The notes beneath the pieces were generated by a model, which saw only the letters and a program-made list of their open reading frames with translations, did not search any database and had not been told where the DNA came from. Source: Tupaia tana (lineage: Eukaryota; Chordata; Mammalia; Scandentia; Tupaiidae). From it: 64,000 nucleotides of DNA. The translations under genes were made by a program, and so were the position numbers. This document shows, in pieces, positions 1-10,860 of this stretch. The stretch spans positions 190,537,449-190,601,448 of the forward strand of contig JAKSZU010000006.1 in NCBI GenBank assembly GCA_026018925.1, read 5' to 3'. Every line of letters starts with the position of its first letter. Within the stretch, counting starts at the first letter, position 1.

Positions 1-64
1 ATTTTACGTTAAAACTTAAAAGTCCTCTTTTTGTACCTTCCTATTTTGTTTACTTTGTTATCTT

Positions 65-248
65 TTTTTATAAAGAATTATTTATTTATTTGTTTGTTAT
101 TATTATCATTTTTTAATTTGCTATAGTACACTTGTACTTACTAGAAACAGACAGAGAGAGAGAAAACAAGCTGTCAGATCTGGGACTTGAACAGTGGTCA
201 GACATGTGGTAGTCTAGTACCTCATCCACCATGCCACCTGCTGGCCCC
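65..248 (-). mobile_element. Short-form tRNA-derived SINE
   Basis: Reads in reverse from GGCCAGCAGGTGGCATGG back to a TA-rich tail. It lacks the central block of the long form. A perfect 14-bp target duplication TACTTTGTTATCTT lies at 51-64 and 249-262, which fixes both ends. Confidence 0.88.
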
Positions 249-262
249 TACTTTGTTATCTT

Positions 263-1368
263 ATTTATGCTTAAATTTGCAAATGATTTTTAATATACTA
301 ATTGTCTAAAGGGTATAGAAATGCAGTATATAGATGTAAATACCAGATATAGTGTGTGTGAAAGAGGAGGGTCTGAGGAAGGACATTTGGGAGAGGGACC
401 GGGAGGCAAAGTATTAATGGCACAAAGAGGTGTGGTATTATCTGTTGAAGATATTTTGTAGTTTTATCAACAGTACTAGGGAAAAATGTTCACCTGTTGA
501 AATATTCATCTTGTAAGACAAATAATAATGTGATTGAATGTACGGAAGAAAATGAAATGAAAAAAATAAAAGAAGAAGAAAAAAAGCAATATGCTGTGTC
601 CTGTGTTCAATTTATAATTTTGGTACAATAACAATTATATACTAATATAATCCACATTCTCTCACTTTTGTTCGAATAATTAGAGAATACATTATCCCTT
701 ATTACACCCTGCCTCATATTTCTTCCATTATTAACACCCACGCCTCATTTTACCATTGCTTTGTTTCAATTTGTTGCCTAGTTATCCCTTCCTTAGCTGC
801 CTTTGTGGTCTCTGATATATTTATTTAATTCCCAAAACATGTAATTTTCATATAACCAATTTTTGGATTTTTTCTAAACCCAATGTAATGATTTTCCAGT
901 CCTGTCTAAAACCTTGTGACAATTATTAATAACTAGACATAATTTTGTGCATATTATAAATACCACAATTTTGCAACAGTATACTATTTTGTAAAGCCAC
1001 ACTAAAGTATATCAGCTATTTTGTCTCATAATTATTGTACCCTTAATAAAAGTGGCTATTTTATAAGAAAAATCTTAAAAATACATTATAATTACTAAAA
1101 CTTATAGAGAGTAAATTTCTAATGAATAGAACTTATCAAATTGATGTGTAAGATTTACAGAAAATAGACAAAATAAAAGCAATCTTTTCATCCAAAAATA
1201 TTTTAAGTAGTTCTATATATCATGAATAATAGCAGCTATAGCCATTGTTATTGCATTGTTTTGCATTCCTTGGAAGAAACTTTGTCTAGAATATTTCACT
1301 AAAAGAGTGATTTAATAGACATTCATAGTTTTATCTGCATGTTCATAGTATTAACTCCTCTCCTACTA
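263..1368. other. AT-rich sequence without recognised features
   Basis: No coding exon, RNA gene or repeat that I can name. Short A-rich and purine runs occur near 555-590. Confidence 0.5.
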
Positions 1369-1628
1369 CTATTTTTATTTTTATTAGCACATGCACTTAC
1401 CAGAAAGAAAGAGAGAGAGAAAGAGCATGTGTGCATTTGTCAATTGAGTGTAGTTATGCATTATATTTTTTTCCTCCATTGGTTGTCCTGGCAGGACTTT
1501 CAGGACAAATGCACATGTGTCCAGTGTGTTTTTCTCACCAGCAGGGTTGATATTTGAACTGTGGTTGACCACATGGAATCCGGCTCCCTACACACTGCAC
1601 TTAATGACTCTGATACAGGAATGGCCCT
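1369..1628 (-). mobile_element. Diverged SINE
   Basis: In reverse it shows the AG-rich block (1405-1425), a ACACTGGACACATGTGC-like stretch and a decayed head near 1560-1628 (TGGTTGACCACATGGAATCC on the plus strand). Ends are approximate. Confidence 0.55.
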
Positions 1629-2235
1629 ACTTTCTGCTTTTTAAACTATCTCCTCGCCACTCACCTTTATTGCATAAAATTTCACATTCCATAAGTATGT
1701 TTTATGATTTCATGTACTGGTTTTCAAAATAAATTAAATAATTTGATGTCATATGTTATGTTCATTTATATAAATCCAGGCCTAATAGCAATACTCATTG
1801 GTTGAGATCCACCTCAGCATTCTTTATTAACAATGTACCTATGAATTAGTGCTAAAAGAAAAGTATTTTCATATGGATTTATGTAATATCCTGGGTCATA
1901 ATGTGCGATTAGGGACAAGATTAAAATGATAAGTCATGCAAAACCATGTTTACAGCTTTGGTGAAGATTCTTAATTCTGGGTATTGGGAAAGGGCAAAAG
2001 TAGGTGAGTGATAAGAAACAGGGAGAGAGAAAGCAAAAGATTTACAGGGAAAAATAATGAGAGTGAATTTTTATTCCCAAGCTTCAAATATCTGTATTTT
2101 TTTCAAATAGTAATGACTAATAGGTAGTAGGAAATTCAGGTGTCACAAGAAAAGGAAGGCTGATGAAATCAATGTCATAAGACTTAGTATTTGAAGCTAT
2201 TAGATTAAACGTCATCTACGGGAAAGTGTATTAAA
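1629..2235. other. Unique AT-rich sequence
   Basis: Nothing recognised except short purine runs. Confidence 0.5.
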
Positions 2236-2318
2236 AAGATAGAATGAGAGAGAGAGAAAAGAAAGAGAGAGAGAAAGAAGGAAGAGAAAGGAAGAAACAG
2301 AAAGGAGGGAAAGAAAAA
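2236..2318 (+). repeat. Purine-rich GA/GAAA simple repeat
   Basis: Almost every base is A or G, mixing GAGA and GAAG units. It is imperfect and therefore old. Confidence 0.8.
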
Positions 2319-2935
2319 CGTTCAAACTAGAGTTACTGCTGAAAGAAGATCCTTCTCTCTCTCCCCGTTGATGCTGTCACTGATTAGAAAAAATACCTTT
2401 TTCAGCCTTTCATGAAATAAAATATGGTCTATCACAAAGGATGCAGAAGTCTTAGTATTTATATACTGCTGAGCAGTTGTTCCTGTCCTTGCCCATATTC
2501 CGTGCTGTGCTGGAAAAGGCCCAGCCCAGAAAGTTAGACCCAATTATTAGCATCTTTATCCGACTTTGGCTTCAGTGATATCTGATTGGCAGTTAGAAAT
2601 TGACCACAGTGAGGATATTTTACACCACGGAAATCAGAAAATGCTACAAGTTAGGCTTTTGTTTTGCTTTGTTTTCATTAGCACATCATTATCGATACTG
2701 ATACTGATTACCATGTTGATATATACTCAGATGACTATGAAAATCAAATTAGCCTCCTTTCTTCACCTATAATCCCTTAAGAATTTGAGCCTTGTTTTGG
2801 ACAGGTTTAGGGGGCGTGACGACTAGAGAATTGCTTCTCCTAGATAAGAAACATCTAAACACAAAATGAAGCACCAAGGCGACTTTCCATGTCTATTATT
2901 ACCAATTGGGCAGCCAATGAAGAATAACGAAGCCG

Positions 2936-3165
2936 TGCCAGCCAGTGGTTAAGGTGGCTGGTTCCCCAGTGACTGACTATGTCATTCATGTCCTGGATCT
3001 TGCAGTTTGGAAAGCATGCCCAATACATTTGCATGTGTGTCCACAATCCTGAAAAGAGGGAGAAATGGGGGAGAAGGGATTATAGTCTCACAATCCTCCA
3101 TGGGAGTGTGCTCACTTTGCCTCTCTTTCTCTCTAAAGTGAGCACATGCACCCCTAGCAAAACAA
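2936..3165 (+). mobile_element. Diverged SINE
   Basis: GCCAGCCAGTGGTTAAGGTGG head, GGCTGGTTCCC, AAGCATGCCCAATACATTTG, then GGAGAAGGGATTATAG and a CT-rich block. The order is as in the younger copies but many CpGs are lost. Confidence 0.65.
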
Positions 3166-3238
3166 GTCATAAAATGAGGAAAGGGATCCTTATTTGCTTT
3201 GGGCTATGGTTATCTTCAAAATCCAGATTGATACAAGT

Positions 3239-3239
<1 letters not shown>

Positions 3240-3285
<46 letters not shown>

Positions 3286-3300
3286 AGAAGGAAGAAAAGA
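3240..3300 (+). repeat. (GA)n microsatellite
   Basis: About 40 bp of uninterrupted GA followed by GAAG variants; a short GATA/GATAG cluster follows at 3338-3365. Confidence 0.93.
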
Positions 3301-3365
3301 AGAAAAAGATGAAAGATGGTCTGATTTCATGAAATAAAATAAAGAGATAGATGATAGATAGATCT

Positions 3366-4626
3366 ATCTGAAACTCCCCACAAATTGGACTCTAAAGATC
3401 TGAAATAGAATCCTTCTTTAAAAATAAATAAAATAATAAATACATAAAATAATAAAAATAAAAATAATATAAGACACTTTTTTACACACTTTCTAGTAAG
3501 AAAACTTTCAGTTACACTAAAATTGTTCTACTCATCCTTCTCAAAATAAGGATTTCAGGCATTTTTGAAGGACAAAGTGGGCTACAGAGAAGAAAGGTGT
3601 GGAATAGCTCTAGAACAAAGTGAGTCATATAAATGATTTACTGTTCTGTAGGATATAGATAATGGATTATTGAGATCATCGCAGTGGAAAATATTGATTT
3701 TCTTATAAGAAATTGTAAAGTCAGAGCTGAGTCAACCTTGTAAGAACACTACAAAATGATGCCCTATAAAACTCTACAAAGACAAGCTGTATTGTTAGTC
3801 AGCTTCCATGCAATCTGGTTTTGCAAGATGCCCTTGAATGATGCATAGAGTCAGCTATCCTTAAGTCAACATTATATGCTATTAGTGAAGAAATATGTTT
3901 GTAATAGCTTTTGTTTGGAGAGTTCTTTGAAATCCTGAAGGCAGATTGCACTCTACAAAACGGGGTGAACTATCAAGTAAGCACTCCAAAAATAACAGTC
4001 CATATGTCATTGATAAATGATACATCACAGGCACTCTGGCTAGAAGTTTCATTTTGTAAGTCGATCTAAATACATGTGCCACACCATGTGATAGAGTTCA
4101 TGAAAGGTTTCTACCTAAGACAATTTTGTGAAAGGAAATCAGTGCACCATGAGCCTAACACTATCGGAAAATGGTGGGAGAAAGAATGCTCCTCGGAGCA
4201 CTTTTTTTCCTTTGAAAAGGAAGGAGAAATTTTACAGAGCTTTAGCAAAAGGAGTTATAGAATATTGTGGAATAGTTGGTAAAAATCAGTTCTAGGAATA
4301 GGAAGAAATTGTTTTGTGAAGTAGTAGCTATTTATCTGTCAATCCAAATATATCAAGAAGGGTGACAATGAGTCAGGAGCTCCCAAGCCATGTGTGAGTA
4401 ATATGGGGAGGAACAGGTGGAGACAGTCTTGGAAAGGCCCCCGCAGAAAAGTCAGTATGTCAATGTCTCTTACAATTGTATTCCAGTTTCTGGGTTATGG
4501 ACTCATTTCTCTTCAGTTATTTTTATGTAATATGATCTACATTGCATATAAATAAAACTCTATTTTTTCACTTCCTTATAGATTTATAAGAAAATCTAGC
4601 CCTTTAAATTCTATTTGTTTAATTTC
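3366..4626. other. Unique sequence
   Basis: An A-rich AATAA cluster lies at 3420-3470. The rest holds no feature I can support; open frames here are short and not protein-like. Confidence 0.5.
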
Positions 4627-4860
4627 CTGAGAGCAGGTGTACTCATCAGACAGAGACTGGGGTGGAAGGAGAAAGCACCCATCATCCAGTGAGTGGTCAT
4701 GCTGCAATCTCTTCTCCTCTATGTCTCTGTTCTATTAGGATTTGGAGCACACATGCACACATGTCCAGTGTGGTTTTTCAAGCTGCTGGGACCAGATTCA
4801 AACTACAGTTGGCCATGTGTAATCTCTCTCTCTTAACCAGTAGGCCATGGGGACAGCCCT
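4627..4860 (-). mobile_element. Diverged SINE
   Basis: Reverse copy: AG-rich block, CTGCAATCTCTTCTCCTC (the complement of GAGGAGAAGG-ATTGCAG), GGCCATGTGTAATC and a decayed head ending near GGGACAGCCC. Confidence 0.7.
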
Positions 4861-4942
4861 GGATTCCTTGTGAAAAAAGTTATTAGTATTTAACCTAAAG
4901 AACTCCCAAACAAAGCAAAACATTTTAAAAACCTTTTTTATG

Positions 4943-5153
4943 GGTCAGCAGGGAGTGTGGAGGTTAAGATGGCTGGATCCCACATGGTCAACTGCTCATT
5001 TTGAGTCCTGGACCTGACCCCTTGAAAACCATGCCCAGAAACCCAAGAGGAGAACAGAGAAGAGCCTGTGGTATGGCTATCCCCCCAGGGGATGATTTCT
5101 CCCTTTCTCCCTTTCTCTTTCTCTGTTTCTGGTGAGCACTCACATCCTATACC

Positions 5154-5182
<29 letters not shown>
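4943..5182 (+). mobile_element. SINE with long poly-A tail
   Basis: GGTCAGCAGGGAGTGTGG head, GGATCCCACATGGTCAAC, AAGAGGAGAACAGAG and CT-rich block, ending in an A-run at about 5154-5181. It lies head-to-head with the reverse SINE to its left. Confidence 0.82.
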
Positions 5183-5184
<2 letters not shown>

Positions 5185-5364
5185 TAAAGATAAAAAAATT
5201 TAAAAACCTCTATTACTCTTTGTTAATAAAAAAAAATTAGAGTATTGCTCCTGGCGTCTTTGTTCTTTACTATTACATATGTGAATGTAATATAATAGTT
5301 TAAAGGATGGATAATTTAATTGTAATTCATTTGATACTTACATTACCTTTAAAATATATTACTT

Positions 5365-5615
5365 CAATCCAGTCTTGATGGCACAAGCTTGGGAGGCTGG
5401 AAGTCACAGGTTCTAGTCCTGTACCAACCTGAACATAACAGGCATGGTTATAATCACCTCTAATGCTAGCTGCTTGGTAAGCTAGAGCAGAAGGGTCATA
5501 GCACAGTGAGACTCTATCAAGAAATGCTTGTCTAACTCTCTCCCCACTCCAATTAAAAAGAAAGAAAGGAAGGAAGGAAGGAAGGAAGGAAGGAAGGAAG
5601 GAAGGAAGGAAGGAA

Positions 5616-5685
<70 letters not shown>

Positions 5686-5766
5686 AGAAAAGAAAGAAAG
5701 AGAGAGAAAGAAAGAGAGAGAGAGAGAGAGAAAGAAAGAGAAAGAAAGAAAGAAAAAGAAAGAAAG
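5365..5766 (+). mobile_element. 7SL-like dimeric retroposon with expanded purine tail
   Basis: A perfect 14-bp duplication AAAATATATTACTT flanks it at 5351-5364 and 5767-5780. The body (5365-5558) contains GGGAGGCTGGAAG in a first unit. A second unit has CAGGCATGGT, CTAGCTGCTTGGTAAGCTAG, GGTCATAGCACAGTGAGACT and CTATC. That order matches 7SL/Alu sequence (GGCGTGGT, CAGCTACT-GGGAGGCTGAGG, GTGAGAC-CTGTC) with a large internal deletion. The remaining 208 bp is a GGAA/GAAA tract that probably grew from the A tail. Confidence 0.72.
5559..5766 (+). repeat. (GGAA)n/(GAAA)n purine tract
   Basis: About 208 bp of pure A/G on the plus strand: GGAA units, then GAAA units, then mixed GA. It forms the 3' tail of the 7SL-like retroposon. 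Phe/Ser/Leu-rich open frames across it are artefacts. Confidence 0.95.
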
Positions 5767-6052
5767 AAAATATATTACTTGGAAAATCACATTTGTATTT
5801 GTTCACTGGAAACCACATGGTTTCCATATGGACCCTTCAAATGTGCAATGTTGGCTGGATAACTTTCATTTTGGAGAATAATTTTCTAATAAGGTATTAA
5901 TGACATCCAATGTATATGTAATAAGCTCACCTAATTTATGTTTTTGTGTCATGTCAATAGTTACCACAGTAATGCAAGTTCATATTCAATATAACAGCCT
6001 AATTTGAATCAGTCCATTGTTATATTGAACAATATATTTAAGATGTGTTTGA

Positions 6053-6194
6053 TCTGGGCAGCCAGTGGCACAGCACTAATACACATTCTGCAGTACTGAA
6101 CCACATGGGAAGGTCCAGAGTTTGCATCCTTAGACCTGGTTTCCTCTCTCTGTCTTTCTCTCTCTCTCAACTTCTCTGTTTTCCTGTTGCAAAA

Positions 6195-6225
<31 letters not shown>

Positions 6226-6230
6226 ATAGA
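6053..6230 (+). mobile_element. Older SINE subfamily with (AAAT)n tail
   Basis: GGGCAGCCAGTGGCACAGC head, ACCACATGGGAAGGTCC, a CT-rich block and an (AAAT)n tail at 6191-6228. The head differs from the common GGGACCAGCAG type, so this is a separate older group. Confidence 0.72.
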
Positions 6231-6879
6231 AATTCTAAAATGCCTACTCTGTTGGATATTTAAATGTATTTGCATGGCAATAAAACAGGTTTAACCAATA
6301 GTTAAAGGTTTCCACTTATCACCATAAAACAACGTGGAAGGAAAAGCAGAGAAACCAAGAAGTACCTGTTTCTACAGAGTCTTCATTAGCCTCAGTGTAT
6401 CCTGGGCCAAACTAGTTTTGCAAACAGAATTTGTATAAATAATAAATACTGTCCACACAACAGGAATTATTTGTTATGATAATAACATAGTTAATATAGG
6501 TCAGTTACTTCACTTTTCCCAAGAGACTAATCTGGAAAGCCTAAATGTTTCATTTTGTAAATATTTCATTGTCAATATGTATTTTGAATAAACATCAATA
6601 TAATGCATCATACAATTGTCCCTGGAAAAGCATTTTCATGATTCTAATAATTAAGGTATACTCGAAGGTAACTAGTTGCCATTGGAGTAAATTGAAAACA
6701 CACAGTAAAAATCATCTGCAGTAGGAAGCATGTGACCAATATTCAATTCCTTATTACAGTGAATTTCCTTCCTTATTTGCTGCGAGCCTCCCAGAAATAA
6801 ACTCAGCAGGTGAGTGACATCAACTGACTCACCCCAAATAAAAATTTAAAGACACCAGACACCTTAGTACCCATACAGG
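6231..6879. other. Unique sequence
   Basis: Nothing recognised. Confidence 0.5.
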
Positions 6880-7110
6880 TTCTAGTGACAGCTACATGGA
6901 TTCAAACCTCAACTCTACCACTCAGGACCTTTAGGCTTTTGAACAAACCATTAAAATACCTATCTTACAGTACTTATCTCTGCAATAACAGGAATAAGAA
7001 GCAAAAACCTACCTCATTACCTTGTCATGACAGTTAAATGATTTGCTATGAGCAAAGGACTTACAACTGTTCCTGGTTCACAGCATGAACTGTATAAATG
7101 TGAGTTTATA
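6880..7110 (+). mobile_element. MIR-type ancient SINE
   Basis: Follows the MIR layout: GATTCAAACCTCAACTCTACC, then a CCTATCTTACAGTAC-like region, AAGGACTTACAACTGTTCC and TGGTTCACAGCATG. Strongly diverged, as expected for a pan-mammalian repeat. Confidence 0.6.
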
Positions 7111-7505
7111 TCATGGTTTTTTTCTGTTCCAGGTGTCCAGGGCATCTTTCTATGGAGGAGATGCTTTAAATTAAGTTTAAGGCATAAACCTGGACAGAGA
7201 TAAAAACTTTGGGTGACTGCTGACTAATTTTAAAATGTTGGGAAGGAAATTTGCTAAATAGGGTATACCCATCAAGATAGAACCTTCCAGAAGTCTGCAA
7301 GCATATAACAATAAAGGATAATTAAACAGACTTATTTTATTGCATTTTTTTCTTTTTCACAGGCTGTTCACAGGACAGAATTTATTGGAACCACTTTCAA
7401 TGTAATTTCAGTCCATGATCTCAGTTTTCTGAAAATAATCAGAAAAAATGTCTGAATTTAGAAGATTAATTTGTCTATCATTTTAGAGATGAATAAACTC
7501 AATTT
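7111..7505. other. Unique sequence
   Basis: Nothing recognised. Confidence 0.5.
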
Positions 7506-7533
7506 AAAAATTACTAATGGAGGGACCAGCAGT

Positions 7534-7544
7534 TAGCGTAATGG
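7534..7544 (+). promoter_or_regulatory. RNA polymerase III A box of the SINE
   Basis: TAGCGTAATGG fits TRGYNNANNNG at every fixed position. Confidence 0.75.
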
Positions 7545-7576
7545 CTATGTCGCTGGACTCCCACGTAGTCGACCGC

Positions 7577-7587
7577 GGTTCGAGTCC
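7577..7587 (+). promoter_or_regulatory. RNA polymerase III B box of the SINE
   Basis: GGTTCGAGTCC is an exact match to GGTTCGANTCC and lies 32 bp after the A box. Other young copies in the window carry GGTTCGCGTCC, GGTTCAAGTCC or GGTTCGAGTCT instead. Confidence 0.8.
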
Positions 7588-7904
7588 CGGACCCGGCGGC
7601 TTAAACTCACGCCGGGCGCGTGTGCGTGCGTGCCCAAGATCCCGAGAGGAGAATGGAGGAGAAGGGATTGCGGCGTGGCCATCCCCCCTGGGGGGTGATT
7701 TCCTGCTTTCTATCTCTCTGTCTCTCTCTGTCTGTCTGGCGAGCGCACGCGCCCTATAGCAAAAACCTCTCAAAAAAAAAAACAAAAAAAAACAAAAAAT
7801 TACTAATGGAAATAATGCAGCAGTAAAGTCCTGCTCAAGTGATGAAATGAAGCTAGATCCATATGGAAGATTATGGAATTGGTCCCCTGGTTGACCTATG
7901 TATA

Positions 7905-8090
7905 CAACTAACCTGCACATAGCAGGCACAGGCCCCATGATTGACTGTCTAGGGATGTTGGGTTGGTGGTGAGAAGATCACAGTGTAAGACTCTACAGAG
8001 GAAGTTTATCTTTCCCTCTCTCTCTTTCTCTGCATGTGTATGTCTCTGATTCTCTTGAAAGAAATTAAGAAAAAAAACTTTAAAAAATAA
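7905..8090 (+). mobile_element. Old composite SINE (tentative)
   Basis: CAGGCACAGGCCCCATG, GAGAAGATCACAGTGTAAGA, CTCT, then a CT-rich block and an A-rich end. The AGATCACAGTG...GACTCT portion resembles the 7SL-like units elsewhere in the window. Ends uncertain. Confidence 0.4.
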
Positions 8091-8288
8091 CTAATTGATG
8101 CTTCTTAGGTCACACCACCAATTGTACCAGTTGTAATAGATAATCCCATAATAGAATCAGCTAGTCAGGCTCTGAATACCATTTTAAACTCTTTGATCTG
8201 TTCTGAGATTAGAATATGAAAACTCATAGATGAAAATTCTTCTATTTGGAATCCCACTATATCCAACCAATCAAAGAAAGTTTTTGTC

Positions 8289-8289
<1 letters not shown>

Positions 8290-8319
<30 letters not shown>

Positions 8320-8321
8320 AA
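8290..8321 (+). repeat. (AAAT)n microsatellite
   Basis: About eight perfect tetranucleotide units, directly before a SINE. Confidence 0.92.
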
Positions 8322-8326
8322 GAACT

Positions 8327-8574
8327 GGGACCAGCAGTTGCGTAATGGCTATGTCACTGGACTCCCATGTAGTGGACCATGGTTTGAGTCCCAGACCCGG
8401 TGGTTTAAACTCATGCTGGGGACGTGTGCATGCGTGCCCAAGATCCTGAGAGGAGAATGGAGGAGAAGGGATTGCGGTGTGGCCATTACCCCTCGGGGGG
8501 GGGGGGTGATTTCTCACTTTCTGTCTCTCTGTCTTTCTGGCAAGCGCACGCATCCTATAACAAAAACCTCTCAA

Positions 8575-8577
<3 letters not shown>
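8327..8577 (+). mobile_element. tRNA-derived SINE, long form
   Basis: GGGACCAGCAGTTGCGTAATGG head, GTGTGCATGCGTGCCCAAG, GATCCTGAGAGGAG and CT-rich block. A G-run of about ten replaces the usual GGGGGG before TGATTTCTC. Confidence 0.9.
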
Positions 8578-8607
<30 letters not shown>

Positions 8608-8638
8608 TATATATATTATATATATATACACACTATTT

Positions 8639-8705
<67 letters not shown>
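8576..8705 (+). repeat. (TA)n(TG)n(TA)n compound microsatellite
   Basis: TA-rich for about 70 bp, then (TG)n at about 8651-8681, then TA again. It arises at the 3' end of the preceding SINE. Confidence 0.93.
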
Positions 8706-8859
8706 GAACCATTTTAAAATGTAAGAGTTCTAGACTTGCCCATACAGTTTAAACTGAAGTTGTAGGGCATAAACTGTAATCCAAATGTCTAAGAAAACAA
8801 CGTGTTCTGAAGACATCAATAAATGTTTTCGAGAGTTAGTTACATTGCCTCCTCTGGTA

Positions 8860-9530
8860 TTCTCTCTCACTGCCAGTAGTGCTAGTCTCTCAATATGAAT
8901 GGTGTCTAGCTGTTCATTCTAAACTTACCTTCTGTCTTGCCCCTACTTCTTAACAAAAAGCCAAATTATTGCATTTGAAAATCCTTCTTTTTCTCATCTC
9001 TAGCTCTCTCTTTTCATGTTCTCTACCTTAGTTCAAACTCTTACCAGTTTTCCTATGTCGCTTCCCAGTCTCTTCTGTAAATCATCTCTGTCAAAGTCAA
9101 GGAATTCCAAAATCTTAACATGAAATATGAAGACTCTGTATTTTATGACTCAATCCACATTTCTAACCTTATTTCTCACCATCCCCTAATAGCATCCACA
9201 TCCTTCACTGTGTTCTACACAACTGCTTTCCTGCGACCCAGAGTGTTAACAAGCTTTCGTGTTTCCGTGCTTTGAAACCTGCTGTCTCCTTTGCCTAAAA
9301 TGCCCATTTCTTTCTCCTTCTCTTCATTTTCATTAAGATAATATTCAAATATTTTCTTCTCTCCATTCCCAGATTCTGGGTTAGCTACTTGAGTAATTAG
9401 TGTGCTGTTCTTTTCTGCTTAGACACCTTTCCTTACCTCTCATAAGAAGTTGGAAGACACATAACCCTAGATTGACTGGTTAGTGTCCCACCCCATTTGC
9501 AATTATTGATCGAGAACTGGTTTAACCTGT
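8860..9530 (+). mobile_element. LINE L2 3' region (diverged)
   Basis: Pyrimidine-rich L2-like sequence with TTTGCCTAAAATGCCCATTTC, a run like TTCAAATATTTTCTTCTC and TTCCCAGATTCTGGG in L2 order. Assignment is from overall pattern only. Confidence 0.5.
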
Positions 9531-9640
9531 CCTTTCTGACATGTTTCTTACTATATTAACAAGGAAAATTTCTATTCTTCCTAGCAAAGACGATAAGGAA
9601 ACACATAAACCAGAGTCAGCACGTGGTCATATTATCCATC

Positions 9641-9970
9641 TATTTTAGTCCATTGTGTTGTCAATAGTAGAAATATCTGAATCTGAATAACTTATAAAAA
9701 TAGAGCCTTTTTTGTTCAGGTTTGAAGGCCCAAGATCAAAGGCCTGAATCAAGTGAGGGTCTCCTTGCCAATGGATAATATGGTAGAGGATATCACATAA
9801 CAAGCGTTTTCCTGCCTGTGTCCATGTCTCTGTCTATGTCATTTCCTCTTATTCAGGATTCAATCATAGGGGCATCATTATGATTGGATTAAGTTTCACC
9901 TTCCTAATCTGGTACAATAGGAAACAAATATCAACACATGAATTTTGGGACACAATCAAGTCATTTCATG
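9641..9970 (-). mobile_element. MaLR-like LTR, copy 1 (3' LTR)
   Basis: In reverse it resembles an ERVL-MaLR LTR: TTTAGTCCATTGTG at the outer end, ACTTATAAAAATAGAGCC, GCCCAAGATCAAAGGC, GTGAGGGTCTCCTTG and an inner end ACATGAATTTTGGGACAC. It shares this order with 10861-11257, in the same orientation. Confidence 0.6.
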
Positions 9971-10860
9971 TTCTTTTACAACAAACTATATCTATTTCAT
10001 CCCGATAGTCTCAAAAGACTTAACTCACTCCAACACCCACTTAAAGTCTCAAGTCTCATCTGAGACTGAAGCCAAACTCCCTCCCGCTGTGAGCCCCTGA
10101 TATCAAAACACGTTGCTTCCAAAATACAATAGTGGTATAGGCAGAGAGTAAGCACACACATTCCTTAAGAAAGCGGTAATGGGTTCCAAGCAAGTCCAAA
10201 ACCCAGAAGGGCAGACATGAAATCTTAAAACTTTGGAATAATCTTTCACACCATGTGCTACCTTTTGGACATACTGGGGAAGGTAGGCCCCCAAAGCATC
10301 AGCTTTCCTGCCCTAATGGATCTGGTGGCTTATTCTATGCTTCAGCTCTGAGTTCAGAACCTCCTGGCTACAGTTCTCTCAGACTAGTGTCTATTGTGAG
10401 AGGCTGGCAGCTCTATTGTTCTGAAGTCTAAAAGGAAGTCACACCCCTGTAGCTCCACTGCAGAGGCAGGAACTCTGCAGTAGCGCTGACCTCCCATTTT
10501 CACTAGGCATTGCTTTAGTGGAGACTCTCTGAGATGTCTCTGCTGCTATGATAGGTCTTTGCCATGGTCCCCCAAGTTGTCTGAGATACCCTTTGAAACC
10601 TAGAAGAGTCCTCCATACCTTCACAGTTCCTGAATTCTGTAAGCCTCCAGTATTGCCACCATATACTCACCACCTCAATCTGTCTCTTGTATGTTTCAGT
10701 GTGGCCTATGGAGTGATGGAAATTTACAGCAGGTAAAGCAGCAGCCGAGGCTACTTGGACCATGCCAAGACTGAGGAATACTGCACCAAGATGTGAGAAG
10801 CAGGGTCCAGAAGTGGGCTCTGGGCTTCAAGCCACAGTGCTTTCTGGTACCAATTTTTTT
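9971..10860 (-). mobile_element. Internal region of an LTR retroelement remnant
   Basis: Lies between the two similar LTR-like units. Contains CCTCCCGCTGTGAGCCCC, AAAATACAATAGTGGTA, CAAGTCCAAAACCCAG and AGGGCAGACATGAAATC, which resemble non-coding internal sequence common in human LTR elements. I found no gag or pol reading frame. Confidence 0.5.

Larger units (their letters stand above)
7522..7794 (+). mobile_element. Young full-length tRNA-derived SINE, best copy in window
   Basis: Complete long form: GGGACCAGCAGTTAGCG head, GGTTCGAGTCCCGG, GCCGGGCGCGTGTGCGTGCG, GATCCCGAGAGGAG, ATCCCCCCTGGGGGG, a CT-rich stretch, GCGCACGCGCCCTATAGC and a mixed A tail. It keeps an unusually large number of CpGs. 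A perfect 16-bp duplication (AAAAATTACTAATGGA) lies at 7506-7521 and 7795-7810. Open frames on either strand here are by-products of the repeat. Confidence 0.96.

Noticed and set aside
3240..3300. CRISPR-like or other regular arrays
   Set aside because: All tandem arrays in the window are simple repeats or minisatellites; no repeats separated by unique spacers were found.
2979..3332. 117-residue plus-strand frame
   Set aside because: It spans a diverged SINE and a (GA)n run; the C-terminal Arg/Glu repeats are microsatellite.
5327..5827. 166-residue Phe/Ser/Leu-rich frame on the minus strand, and its Lys/Glu/Arg counterpart on the plus strand
   Set aside because: Direct translation of the purine tract in a retroposon tail; low complexity with no flanking protein-like sequence.
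7522..7594. tRNA gene at the SINE head
   Set aside because: A and B boxes are present, but the acceptor and anticodon stems do not pair and the sequence runs on into the SINE body.
7504..7938. 144-residue open frame on the minus strand (and similar frames at 23092-23455, 39083-39444, 53226-53579, 50812-51285)
   Set aside because: They follow the GC-rich SINE body in whichever frame is open. The same peptide (SLDSHVVDRGS and variants) recurs at unrelated loci in several frames.
8257..8724. Frames of 124 and 128 residues on opposite strands
   Set aside because: They join a SINE body to a TA/TG microsatellite (Tyr/Ile runs).
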